Assembly (NCBI GenBank): GCA_039933635.1
Contig: JBDTNQ010000050.1
Location: 1 to 28,732 of the forward strand
DNA: 28,732 nt
Direction: 5' to 3'
Origin: JBDTNQ01 sp039933635
GTDB lineage: Bacteria > Acidobacteriota > Vicinamibacteria > Vicinamibacterales > SCN-69-37
The notes beneath the pieces are model-generated. The model ran no database searches and had not been told where the DNA came from. It saw nothing but the letters and a program-made list of their open reading frames with translations. How positions within the stretch are numbered: the first letter of the stretch is position 1; each line of letters opens with the position of its first letter. Shown one piece after another: positions 7,127-14,342 of this stretch. The position numbers and the translations under genes are program-made.

Positions 7127-7786
7127 ATGTTCGTTGGACACGTCGCCCTCGCACTCGCCACCAAGCGCGCCCGTCCCTCGCTCTCGCTGGGGTGGTTCGT
7201 CGCGGCCGTGACGATGGCCGATCTGATCTGGCCGGTGCTGCTGCTCGCCGGCGTTGAACGCGTGCGCATCGGGCCGGGCGCCATAGGGGCCACCGCCTTC
7301 ACGCCGCTCGTGTTCGAGTCCTATCCCTGGTCGCACAGCCTGCTAATGCTGGCCGTCTGGGGTGTGCTGCTCGGCGTGGTGGCCCGCTGGCGCTCACGGG
7401 CGACGGCAACGGACGCGTTCGTCCTGGCGCTGTTGGTGATGAGTCACTGGGCGCTCGACTACATCACTCACGCTCCGGACATGCCCCTGTGGCCGGGCGC
7501 GTCGCCGCACGTCGGTCTCGGCTTGTGGAATTCGATTGGAGGCACGCTGATCATCGAAGGCGCGATCTGGATCGCCGGCCTGACGATCTACCTCCGGGGA
7601 CAGCGATCGACCGCAGTCGGCGTGCTGGCATTCTGGTCGTTCGTGGTCGTTTGCACCGCCATGTGGGCATCGGGCCCCTGGTCGCCCCTGCCTTCGAGCG
7701 CTCAAGCGCTCGGCTGGCTGGCGCTGATCGGCTGGATCATGGTGCCCTGGGCAGCGTTCGCGGACCGGTATTTCCGTCCCGTCTGA
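7127..7786 (+). CDS. Integral membrane protein, metal-dependent-hydrolase-like
   Basis: A 219-residue protein with about six hydrophobic segments. Conserved-looking polar residues in membrane context are H5, D32 (DLIWP), H70 (PWSHSLLM), H107 and D111 (SHWALDYITHAPDMPLW), H115 and E144. This His/Asp pattern resembles the YdjM/DUF457-type inner membrane proteins annotated as metal-dependent hydrolases. Whether it is an enzyme is not known. The gene is 44 bases ahead of the DUF350 gene in the same direction, with no obvious terminator between, so the three genes 7127-8636 could form one unit. Confidence 0.7.
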   Translation: MFVGHVALALATKRARPSLSLGWFVAAVTMADLIWPVLLLAGVERVRIGPGAIGATAFTPLVFESYPWSHSLLMLAVWGVLLGVVARWRSRATATDAFVLALLVMSHWALDYITHAPDMPLWPGASPHVGLGLWNSIGGTLIIEGAIWIAGLTIYLRGQRSTAVGVLAFWSFVVVCTAMWASGPWSPLPSSAQALGWLALIGWIMVPWAAFADRYFRPV

Positions 7787-7830
7787 GCGCCGAAGCTGGC
7801 ATAGAATGGCGTCGATTTCCCGTATTCCAG

Positions 7831-8034
7831 ATGGATTGGCGAATCATCGCGCTGAACCTCGTCTACGCCCTGATGGGTGTGATCCTGATGTTCCTGTCGT
7901 ACCGCGCGATCGATCGGCTGACACCCGAGGTCGATTTCCCCGCCGAGCTTCGCCGCGGCAACGTGGCGGTGGCGATTGTGATCGCGGCGATCTTCATTGC
8001 CATCGCCATCATCATCGGAGGCGCGCTCAACTGA
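7831..8034 (+). CDS. DUF350-family small membrane protein
   Basis: A 67-residue protein, MDWRIIALNLVYALMGVILM at the start, with two transmembrane helices. Between them is YRAIDRLTPEVDFPAELRRG, followed by NVAVAIVIAAIFIAIAIIIGG. The RxIDxLTPxxDFxxEL...GNxAVAI signature matches DUF350, a family of short membrane helices with no settled function. Longer frames through this region lack family support, so ATG 7831 is used. It is 11 bases from the start of a lytic transglycosylase gene, and the pair is probably expressed together, hinting at an envelope role. Confidence 0.82.
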   Translation: MDWRIIALNLVYALMGVILMFLSYRAIDRLTPEVDFPAELRRGNVAVAIVIAAIFIAIAIIIGGALN

Positions 8035-8045
8035 GCCCCGGGCCC

Positions 8046-8636
8046 ATGCGAACGCGCATCGCGGCGGCGGTCGTCGGCGTACTGCTCGTGGGCCCGCTGG
8101 TCCGCCCGGCGTACGCGGCGCCATCCGAACATCAGTTCGACGGCTTCTTTCGGAAGTACTCGAAACGATTTTTCGGGATTGGCTTCGACTGGCGTCTGTT
8201 CAAAGCACAGGGATTCGTCGAAAGTCGATTGGACCGCGGCGCACGCAGCCGTGCCGGGGCGCGTGGCGTGATGCAGCTGTTGCCACGGACGTACGGGGCC
8301 CTGCAGATCAAGAACCCGGACTTCGGCGATATCGGCGATCCGCAATGGAACATCGCTGCCGGCATCTCATACGCCCGGGACCTCTGGAAGCAGTGGCAGG
8401 GCGAGGTGGACGCGGCACACCAGCGCGAGTTCATGCTGGCCAGCTACAACGCCGGCCGCGGGACAGTCCTGCGCGCGCAGCGGATGGCTGAAGCGTTCAA
8501 GCTCGATCGACGCCAGTGGCCGAGCATCGAACTCATCGCACCCATCGTGCCTGGCTGGCAGTATCAGGAGACGATCGACTACGTGCTGCGCGTGTTCCGC
8601 TCCCTGGGGTCGATGGACGCCCGTGGACGACTCTGA
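8046..8636 (+). CDS. Lytic transglycosylase (SLT domain), exported
   Basis: A 196-residue periplasmic enzyme expected to cleave the MurNAc-GlcNAc bond of peptidoglycan, forming 1,6-anhydroMurNAc. It has a signal peptide (residues 1-24, ending PAYAA). The SLT domain includes the catalytic Glu in QGFVESRLD (E59), GVMQLLP (74-80) and ASYNAGRGT (132-140). Length and layout suit the C-terminal domain of MltF-type enzymes without the solute-binding domain. ATG 8046 is chosen for the signal peptide. It follows the DUF350 gene by 11 bases. Confidence 0.92.
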   Translation: MRTRIAAAVVGVLLVGPLVRPAYAAPSEHQFDGFFRKYSKRFFGIGFDWRLFKAQGFVESRLDRGARSRAGARGVMQLLPRTYGALQIKNPDFGDIGDPQWNIAAGISYARDLWKQWQGEVDAAHQREFMLASYNAGRGTVLRAQRMAEAFKLDRRQWPSIELIAPIVPGWQYQETIDYVLRVFRSLGSMDARGRL

Positions 8637-8651
8637 TCCCGGGGTTGGCGA

Positions 8652-9020
8652 CTATGCGTCGGGATCGCGATTGACGGTATCCATCGAGAAGGCCGGCAGG
8701 CAGATCGCGACGTACTCGGCGCCGCCCGGCTCGGGGCTGCTGTAGCGGACCCACTCACCCGGATGAGAGACGATGGCCTGTCCGGCGCGCACCTCGGTGA
8801 CGCCCTGCTCGTGTTCCACCCGCAACATGCCGCGCAACACCACCGTGATCTCCTCGAACGCCGGGCGCTGGCCGGGCTCCACCCATCCATCGGGAGAGAC
8901 CATCCGTGCGACGCTCACGCTGGAGTGGCCAGAATTGACGCGTCCGGCATACTCCTCGATGCGTTTGGGCTTGTTTCCAGCGGCGGCAATGACGGTAGGC
9001 GCGGCGATGAGCGTCGGCAT
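8652..9020 (-). CDS. Cupin-domain protein
   Basis: A 122-residue cupin. The barrel shows VEPGQRPAFEEITVVLRGMLRVEHEQG for the first motif, in which the usual His residues are replaced and only the Glu remains, and VRAGQAIVSHPGEWVRYSSPE for the second, with one His. The incomplete metal set suggests a binding role or weak metal use. Sequence style is near EutQ-like and 'cupin domain-containing' small proteins. It is convergent with the transglycosylase gene (15-base gap) and separated from the next minus-strand gene by a strong palindrome, so it probably has its own promoter. Confidence 0.8.
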   Translation of the reverse strand: MPTLIAAPTVIAAAGNKPKRIEEYAGRVNSGHSSVSVARMVSPDGWVEPGQRPAFEEITVVLRGMLRVEHEQGVTEVRAGQAIVSHPGEWVRYSSPEPGGAEYVAICLPAFSMDTVNRDPDA

Positions 9021-9049
9021 CGGACGAGTCTACCTTCCCAAATGGGTAG

Positions 9050-9079
9050 GAAACCGGGAGTCTTAAGACTCCCGGTTTC
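9050..9079. terminator. 30-bp perfect palindrome, probable transcription terminator
   Basis: GAAACCGGGAGTCTT and its exact reverse complement meet with no spacer, giving a 30-bp perfect palindrome centred on CTTAAG. The TAA stop of the membrane-protein gene (9063-9065) lies at the centre. As RNA it would form a 13-bp stem with a four-base loop. There is no long U tract after it. A smaller imperfect hairpin, 9033-9050 (CCTTCCC/GGGTAGG), abuts it toward the cupin gene. Confidence 0.6.
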
Positions 9080-9488
9080 GACCTAGAACCCAGACGACTG
9101 CGGCGGCGTAGAGCCAGTAGGTGGCAAGCACGGGCTCGCGTGTGCCGGGGGCGAGGCTGCTGGGCGCGAGCCGCAGGCCGATCTCGAGCGTCAGAAGTAC
9201 TGCCGACGCGAGAACGACGGCCCGACCGAGCGGTCTCGCCTGGGCAGCGCGACGGGACAGCAGCATCGCCGTGATGCCCTGGCCCAAGGTGACCAGGGCG
9301 CGAAGGCCGGTCATGGCCCATACGGTCCCGTCATAGGCGGCCGCGACCGGCAGGAAGCCGGCCAGCCTCTGGATCCCCAAGAGCGCCTCGAAGCCGAACA
9401 CCACCATCAGGACAGTCCGCACCGCACGATCATACGAGGCTTGACCCGAACCAACAGCCCCGCCCATCATCGTCAGACCGCGAGCCAC
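9063..9488 (-). CDS. Small integral membrane protein of unknown function
   Basis: A 141-residue protein with four predicted hydrophobic helices: VLMVVFGFEALLGI, WAMTGLRALVTLGQGITAML, AVVLASAVLLTLEIGL and YWLYAAAVVWVL. I do not recognise a family. The GTG at 9488 is used; ATG codons at 9470 and 9467 would shorten it by six or seven residues. It diverges from the M16 peptidase gene, with 34 bases between starts. Its stop codon lies in the middle of a perfect palindrome. Confidence 0.68.
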   Translation of the reverse strand: MARGLTMMGGAVGSGQASYDRAVRTVLMVVFGFEALLGIQRLAGFLPVAAAYDGTVWAMTGLRALVTLGQGITAMLLSRRAAQARPLGRAVVLASAVLLTLEIGLRLAPSSLAPGTREPVLATYWLYAAAVVWVLGRNRES

Positions 9489-9522
9489 CTAATCGTTCTC
9501 GAGCATCTGGAGCCCTGACCCT

Positions 9523-12357
9523 ATGAGCCTGCGCCGACACGTCTCGCTGTGGATTCTGCTTCTCGCCGTAGTCTCCTCCGGTCTGGTGCTCTCGGCTCGA
9601 CAGATGCCGGGTCGTCCGGCGACCGATCCACTCAATACCAGGATTCCGTCGGACCCCTCGGTGCTGACGGGTCGCTTCTCGAACGGGCTCAAGTACTACG
9701 TGAAGAAGAACGCCAAGCCGGTCAACCGTATCGAGTTGCGGCTGGTCGTCAACGCGGGATCCGTCCTCGAGGACGAGGACCAGCGGGGCCTCGCGCACTT
9801 CGTCGAGCACATGGCCTTCAACGGGACGAAGCACTTCCCGAAGATGGACATCGTGTCGTTCATGCAGTCCATCGGGATGCGATTCGGGCCGAGCGTGAAC
9901 GCCTTCACGAGCTTCGACGAGACCGTCTACATGTTGCAGTTGCCGACCGACAACATGGAGGTGGTCGACCGCGCCCTCCTGATTCTCGAGGACTGGGCTC
10001 ACGACGTGACATTCGACCCGAAGGAGATCGATCAGGAACGCGGCGTGATCATGGAAGAGTGGCGGCTGCGCCGCGGGGCCGCCGCACGGCTTCAGGACAA
10101 ACAGTTTCCCGTGCTGCTGCAGGATACGCGGTACGCCACGCGGATGCCGATCGGCAAGCCGGAGATCATCCAGAACTTCAAGCATGACCGCCTGACGTCC
10201 TTCTACAAGGATTGGTATCGTCCCGACCTCATGGCGGTCATCGCGGTCGGCGATTTCGATCCGACGGCCGTCCAGAAGCTGGTGACGAAGCACTTCGAAT
10301 CGATCCCCAAGGCGCAGAAGCCGAAGCCGCGTCCCGCCTACACGGTGAAGCCGCGGACCACGCCGGCCTACGTGGTCGCGAGCGATCCGGAGCTCACGTC
10401 CACACAGGTCAACGTGTACAACGTCATTCCCGCGCGGGAAGAGACGACGATTGGCGACTATCGCCGCCAGATTGTCGAGGGACTGTTTGCGGGGATGTTG
10501 TCGGATCGCTTCGACGAGCTCGCGCAGAAGCCCAATGCGCCGTTCCTGGCCGCCAACACGGGCCGGGGCGCGCTCGTGCGCACGGCAGAGGCCTCGAGCC
10601 TGAGCGCGGCCGTGAAGGAAACGGAGATCGAGCGCGGCCTGCAGGCGTTGTTCGTGGAGGCAGATCGGGTCGAAAAATTCGGCTTTACCGCGACGGAGCT
10701 CGAGCGCCAGAAACGCAACCTCGCCCGCAGCCTCGACCGCGCCGTCCTCGAAAAGGACAACCACGAGTCGGCCGATCTTGCCGCCGAGTACAGCCGAAAC
10801 TTCCTGCAGGGCGAGCCGATGCCGGGCATCGTGTACGAAAACGAGCTCTACAAGCGTTTTCTACCGCAGGTCACGCTCCAGGAACTCAACGCGCTGGCGC
10901 GCACGTGGTCACCCGATCGCAGCCGCGTGGTGCTCGTGTCGGCGCCGGAGAAGGCCGGCCTCACCCTGCCGACCCAGGCCAGGCTCCAGGCCGCCATCGG
11001 CGGCGCGGCCGCCGAAGCAACGACGGCGTACGCCGATTCCGTGAGCGCCTCACCGCTGATGCCGTCGCCTCCGACACCCGGTTCGGTGGCCGGCACGACC
11101 GAACGCGCCGCAATCGGCATCACGGAGTGGAAGCTGTCGAACGGCGTCACGGTCGTCCTCAAACCCACCACGTTCAAGCAGGACGAAGTCGTGTTCCGCG
11201 CGTTCAGCTACGGCGGATCGTCGCAAGCCAGCGATGCGGACTTCATTCCCGCGACGACGGCGGCCCAGGTGGTCGCGAATGGCGGACTCGGTTCGCTGAG
11301 CTCGATTGATCTGCAGAAGGCGATGACAGGCGTCATCGCCGGCGCGTCGCCCTCGATCGGCCTGTACGAACAGGGCCTCGGCGGCGGCGGGTCCACGAAG
11401 GATCTCGAGGCGCTGTTCCAGCAGATCTACCTCCGCTTCACGGCTCCGCGCGCCGACCCGCAGGTCTTCGGCATCATGAAGGATCAGACGAAGGTGGCGA
11501 TTGCCAATCAGGGCAACACGCCGGAATTCGCGTTCAACAAGGAGCTCTCAGCCGCGCTCTCCGGCAACAATGTCCGCACGCAACCGCTCACACCGGAACG
11601 TGTCGACCAGATGAATCTCGAAAAGTCCATGGCGTTCTACAAGGATCGATTCTCTGACGCGAGCGGCTTCACCTTCGTGTTCGTCGGCAGCTTCGATCTC
11701 GCGACCATGAAACCGCTCGTCGAGCGCTACCTGGCAAGTCTCCCTTCGAGCGGCCGTCACGAGACGTGGAAAGACGTCGGCATCAAGGCTCCGCGTGAGG
11801 TGATCGAGCGCAAGGTGCTGAAGGGCATCGAGCCCAAGAGCCAGGCGCGCATCGTATTCACGGGCGATTTCCAGTACGACCAGGCTCACCGTACGCAGAT
11901 TCGCGCGATGGCGATGGTGCTCGAAGGCCGGTTGCGCAACGCGCTCCGCGAGGAACTGGGCGGGACGTACAGCGTCGGCGTCTCGCCGTCCTACACGAGG
12001 ATCCCCAGACCTGAATACCAGCTCTCGATCGCGTTCGGCAGCGACCCCGCCCGGACCGACGCGCTCATCGCGCGCGTGTTCGAGGAAATCACGAAGCTGA
12101 AGACCGACGGGCCGACGGCGCAGGATCTGAACGACACCAAGGCCACGCTGGTACGCGAGTTCGAAGCCGGCAGCACGCAGAACGGGTATTTGCTGACGCA
12201 GATTCTGGGCCGCTATCAGTCGCAGGAAAGCGTCGAGAGCTTCTTCACGATCGCGGACGGCTACAAGAGCCTGACAGCGGAAGACATCCAGAACGCGGCC
12301 AAGACCTACCTGAACACGAACAGCTACGTGAAGGCGACGCTGTTTCCCGAGAAGTGA
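9523..12357 (+). CDS. Secreted M16-family zinc metallopeptidase (PqqL-like)
   Basis: A 944-residue exported protease with a signal peptide (residues 1-25, core SLWILLLAVVSSGLVLS). The first catalytic half holds the inverted zinc motif H92-F-V-E95-H96 and, about 75 residues later, KEIDQERGVIMEEW with the third zinc-binding Glu. The second pair of M16 domains, from about residue 530, lacks HxxEH but has the LREELGGTYSV segment used for substrate binding. Full length, two active plus two inactive-like domains in one chain, is as in PqqL and related bacterial proteases rather than the two-subunit M16B type. It likely degrades peptides outside the cytoplasm. A PQQ-type protein gene is convergent but this does not imply PQQ synthesis. 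Confidence 0.93.
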   Translation: MSLRRHVSLWILLLAVVSSGLVLSARQMPGRPATDPLNTRIPSDPSVLTGRFSNGLKYYVKKNAKPVNRIELRLVVNAGSVLEDEDQRGLAHFVEHMAFNGTKHFPKMDIVSFMQSIGMRFGPSVNAFTSFDETVYMLQLPTDNMEVVDRALLILEDWAHDVTFDPKEIDQERGVIMEEWRLRRGAAARLQDKQFPVLLQDTRYATRMPIGKPEIIQNFKHDRLTSFYKDWYRPDLMAVIAVGDFDPTAVQKLVTKHFESIPKAQKPKPRPAYTVKPRTTPAYVVASDPELTSTQVNVYNVIPAREETTIGDYRRQIVEGLFAGMLSDRFDELAQKPNAPFLAANTGRGALVRTAEASSLSAAVKETEIERGLQALFVEADRVEKFGFTATELERQKRNLARSLDRAVLEKDNHESADLAAEYSRNFLQGEPMPGIVYENELYKRFLPQVTLQELNALARTWSPDRSRVVLVSAPEKAGLTLPTQARLQAAIGGAAAEATTAYADSVSASPLMPSPPTPGSVAGTTERAAIGITEWKLSNGVTVVLKPTTFKQDEVVFRAFSYGGSSQASDADFIPATTAAQVVANGGLGSLSSIDLQKAMTGVIAGASPSIGLYEQGLGGGGSTKDLEALFQQIYLRFTAPRADPQVFGIMKDQTKVAIANQGNTPEFAFNKELSAALSGNNVRTQPLTPERVDQMNLEKSMAFYKDRFSDASGFTFVFVGSFDLATMKPLVERYLASLPSSGRHETWKDVGIKAPREVIERKVLKGIEPKSQARIVFTGDFQYDQAHRTQIRAMAMVLEGRLRNALREELGGTYSVGVSPSYTRIPRPEYQLSIAFGSDPARTDALIARVFEEITKLKTDGPTAQDLNDTKATLVREFEAGSTQNGYLLTQILGRYQSQESVESFFTIADGYKSLTAEDIQNAAKTYLNTNSYVKATLFPEK

Positions 12358-12435
12358 GGTGATGGCGCGATTCGTGGCTCGGGGCCTGGCCGCGGCTGTC
12401 TCGGATCGAGTGGCGCTGACGGCCGCAGGCGATGT

Positions 12436-12451
12436 CAGATGGCGCTATCTG
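12436..12451. terminator. Weak hairpin between convergent genes
   Basis: CAGATG-GCGC-TATCTG can fold as a six-pair stem with a four-base loop, counting one G-U pair. It lies between the M16 peptidase stop and the convergent PQQ-type gene stop. No U tract follows, so its use as a terminator is uncertain. Confidence 0.25.
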
Positions 12452-12458
12452 GCGATCG

Positions 12459-13721
12459 TCACTGCAGTTTCACGAGCGCCTGATACGAATCCACCCACAG
12501 CCCGCCATCGACGGGCGTCACAAAGCCGAACGGCCAGTTCGCTTCGGCGGTGGGGCGCGCGAACGACCACAGGATGGCCCGGGTGTCGAGATCGAGCGCG
12601 TTCAATCTACCCCGCGGCAGGGCCGGCGCCGAAACGACGGGACGGCCGCTCTGGTAAACGATCCTGCCTTGTACCTCCGCCGCCGGTTCGGCGCCTGGAT
12701 GGCCCTGGAAATAGAGCACCCTGCCCGCTACGGCCGTCGAAGGACTCGACTCGCTGTACTGGCCTTGGATCTCCCACGCTGTCTGGCCTGACGTCTTGTC
12801 GAAGCCGATCAGAAAGCCTGACGTGAGGCCCACCAAGACAGAACCGGCGTCGACAAGCCCGTGTAGTGTGACCGGCCGGACGCGCCCTTCCACCGGCCGA
12901 CGAACCTCGAACGGTGCCCAGCGCTCACGGCCATCCGCAAGGTTGATCGCATAGATAGTTGAGTCGCGAACCGCAAAGAACGTGTCGGCCGTCACGTCGG
13001 GCTGGCTGAGACAGAGACCACTCGTGTCTCCCACAGGCGTTGAGGGATACCGCCAGCGTTCGTCACCTGTATTTGCGTCGAGTGCGAAAAGGTGTCCGGA
13101 GTAGCTTGCGGGTCTCGCCGCATCCGCTGCCCTCACGAGGACCGTGCCGCTCACGTAAACGATGCCGTCGCGCACCACCGGCTTGGAGTCACATGCCCCA
13201 AATCGCGCGAACCCCACTTTCCATTTTTGGCGACCGGTGGTCGCCTCCACCGCGTAGAACGTGTTGTCCTCTCCCAGTACGTAGGCCATCCCTGAATTGA
13301 CGGCGACCGAGGCCCCTTTCGCCGTAGCGGGACCACGCCAGACCTCCTTGCCCGTGTCGAGCGACAAGGCCAACAGCGTGTTACCGATGGGCACGATGAC
13401 CGTGGTGCCGGAGACACCCGGCGCCGTCGAGACAAACGGGGTTCCTTGAGGCGTTGCCGGGCGGGCCGTCCATTTCACCTTGCCGGTGAGCGTATCGACG
13501 GCAAACAGACCGCCGCGATTTGACGAGTTCCCACCCACGATCGTCGTACCTGCGATCGTCGTGGGGCCCCAATCCCTGAAGCCGGGATTTACGGTGAACG
13601 TTTCTGTGGGGGGAGTCCGGAGCGGGCCGATGATCGAGGGCGCTGATTGCGCACACACCAACACCGTCGAGAGTGCGGCGCCAACGACCGCGCCGCCGAC
13701 GCGCCATGCCACATTCGACAT
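12459..13721 (-). CDS. Secreted PQQ-type beta-propeller protein
   Basis: A 420-residue protein with a signal peptide (residues 1-25, ending LVCAQS) followed by repeated beta-propeller blades. Blades are recognised by GLFAVDTLTGKVKWTARP, LLALSLDTGKEVWRG, FYAVEATTGRQKWKV, LFALDANTGDERWRY and IYAINLADGRERWAP. Each has the A-x-D-x-x-T-G-x-x-x-W pattern of PQQ-binding repeats. No dehydrogenase active-site motif or disulfide ring typical of quinoprotein alcohol dehydrogenases is visible, so a binding or scaffold role (as in BamB-like proteins) is more likely than an enzyme. It is last in the long minus-strand run. Confidence 0.88.
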   Translation of the reverse strand: MSNVAWRVGGAVVGAALSTVLVCAQSAPSIIGPLRTPPTETFTVNPGFRDWGPTTIAGTTIVGGNSSNRGGLFAVDTLTGKVKWTARPATPQGTPFVSTAPGVSGTTVIVPIGNTLLALSLDTGKEVWRGPATAKGASVAVNSGMAYVLGEDNTFYAVEATTGRQKWKVGFARFGACDSKPVVRDGIVYVSGTVLVRAADAARPASYSGHLFALDANTGDERWRYPSTPVGDTSGLCLSQPDVTADTFFAVRDSTIYAINLADGRERWAPFEVRRPVEGRVRPVTLHGLVDAGSVLVGLTSGFLIGFDKTSGQTAWEIQGQYSESSPSTAVAGRVLYFQGHPGAEPAAEVQGRIVYQSGRPVVSAPALPRGRLNALDLDTRAILWSFARPTAEANWPFGFVTPVDGGLWVDSYQALVKLQ

Positions 13722-13763
13722 CGAGACCTGCCTCCCCGCCAGCGGCGGCTTACACCACAGCTG

Positions 13764-14252
13764 TCAGGCTTGCTCGGCCAGCTGCCGAAGCTCGTCGCCC
13801 GTCAACCTGAACACGGTCCACTCGTCCATCGACTTGGCCGCGACGGCCCGGTAGACGTGGATGGCGGCGGTGTTCCAGTCCAGTACGGCCCACTCCATGC
13901 GGCCACAGTTGCGTTCAACGGCGACGGAAGCAACGTGCGCGAGGAGCTTGCGTCCGATCCCTTGACGGCGATACTCCGGCAGCACGAACAGGTCCTCCAT
14001 GTAGAGGCCAGGCCGCCCGACGAAGGTCGAGTAGTTGTGAAAGTAGACGGCAAACCCAACCGGAACGTCGTCGATGCGGGCAATCACCACTTCCGCCGCC
14101 GGCCGTTCGCCGAACAGCGAGGTGCGAAGGCCGTCCTCGGTCGCTCGCACCTCGTGCGCCAGGTGCTCGTACTCGGCCAGCGCCGTGATGAGCTGCAGAA
14201 TGACCGGCACGTCCTGCTCGCTTGCGGGTGCAATCGCGACCTCTGATGCCAT
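13764..14252 (-). CDS. GNAT acetyltransferase, SSAT/diamine-type
   Basis: A 162-residue acetyltransferase close to the spermidine/diamine acetyltransferase branch. EYEHLAHEV at residues 27-35, NYSTFVGRPGLYMEDLFVLPEYRRQGIGRKLL with the acetyl-CoA loop RRQGIG, and MEWAVLDWNTAAIHVY then MDEWTVFRLTG are hallmark blocks. Its substrate is probably a polyamine, diamine or amino acid amine; this is inference from family. ATG 14252 is used because the longer frame runs through a REP-like repeat. The gene ends 42 bases before the propeller gene. Confidence 0.9.
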   Translation of the reverse strand: MASEVAIAPASEQDVPVILQLITALAEYEHLAHEVRATEDGLRTSLFGERPAAEVVIARIDDVPVGFAVYFHNYSTFVGRPGLYMEDLFVLPEYRRQGIGRKLLAHVASVAVERNCGRMEWAVLDWNTAAIHVYRAVAAKSMDEWTVFRLTGDELRQLAEQA

Positions 14253-14280
14253 CGGCGCCCTCCGGGAGCCCAGTGTCTCA

Positions 14281-14292
14281 CGACAGCTGTCG
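14281..14292. repeat. 12-bp perfect palindrome
   Basis: CGACAGCTGTCG is a perfect palindrome in the gap between the MHS transporter stop and the GNAT start, directly beside a REP-like copy. It may be an operator or chance. Confidence 0.3.
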
Positions 14293-14299
14293 CCGCGTG

Positions 14300-14328
14300 T
14301 CCTGGACTTGAAGGCCCAAGGCTCCACG
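14300..14328 (+). repeat. REP-like palindrome, degenerate copy 2
   Basis: Forward-oriented diverged copy reading CCTGGACTTGAAGGCCC then AAGGCTCCACG. It keeps the GCTCCACG tail of the family. It lies upstream of the small GNAT gene, in the gap after the transporter gene. Confidence 0.6.
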
Positions 14329-14342
14329 AGCAGCCGCATGTT

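Noticed and set aside
7802..7807. TAGAAT -10 box before the DUF350 gene
   Set aside because: No matching -35 element at 16-18 bases, so I could not tell it from chance.
9430..10764. 444-codon minus-strand open frame opposite the M16 peptidase
   Set aside because: Antisense to a well-supported protease, without family motifs; it also overlaps the membrane-protein gene on the same strand.
12359..12826. 155-codon plus-strand frame after the M16 gene
   Set aside because: It runs over the 3' end of the well-supported propeller gene on the other strand and has no motif.
12459..13721. PQQ-dependent dehydrogenase or PQQ biosynthesis locus with the PqqL-like peptidase
   Set aside because: The propeller protein lacks dehydrogenase active-site motifs, no pqqA-E genes are present, and PqqL-like peptidases are not required for PQQ synthesis.
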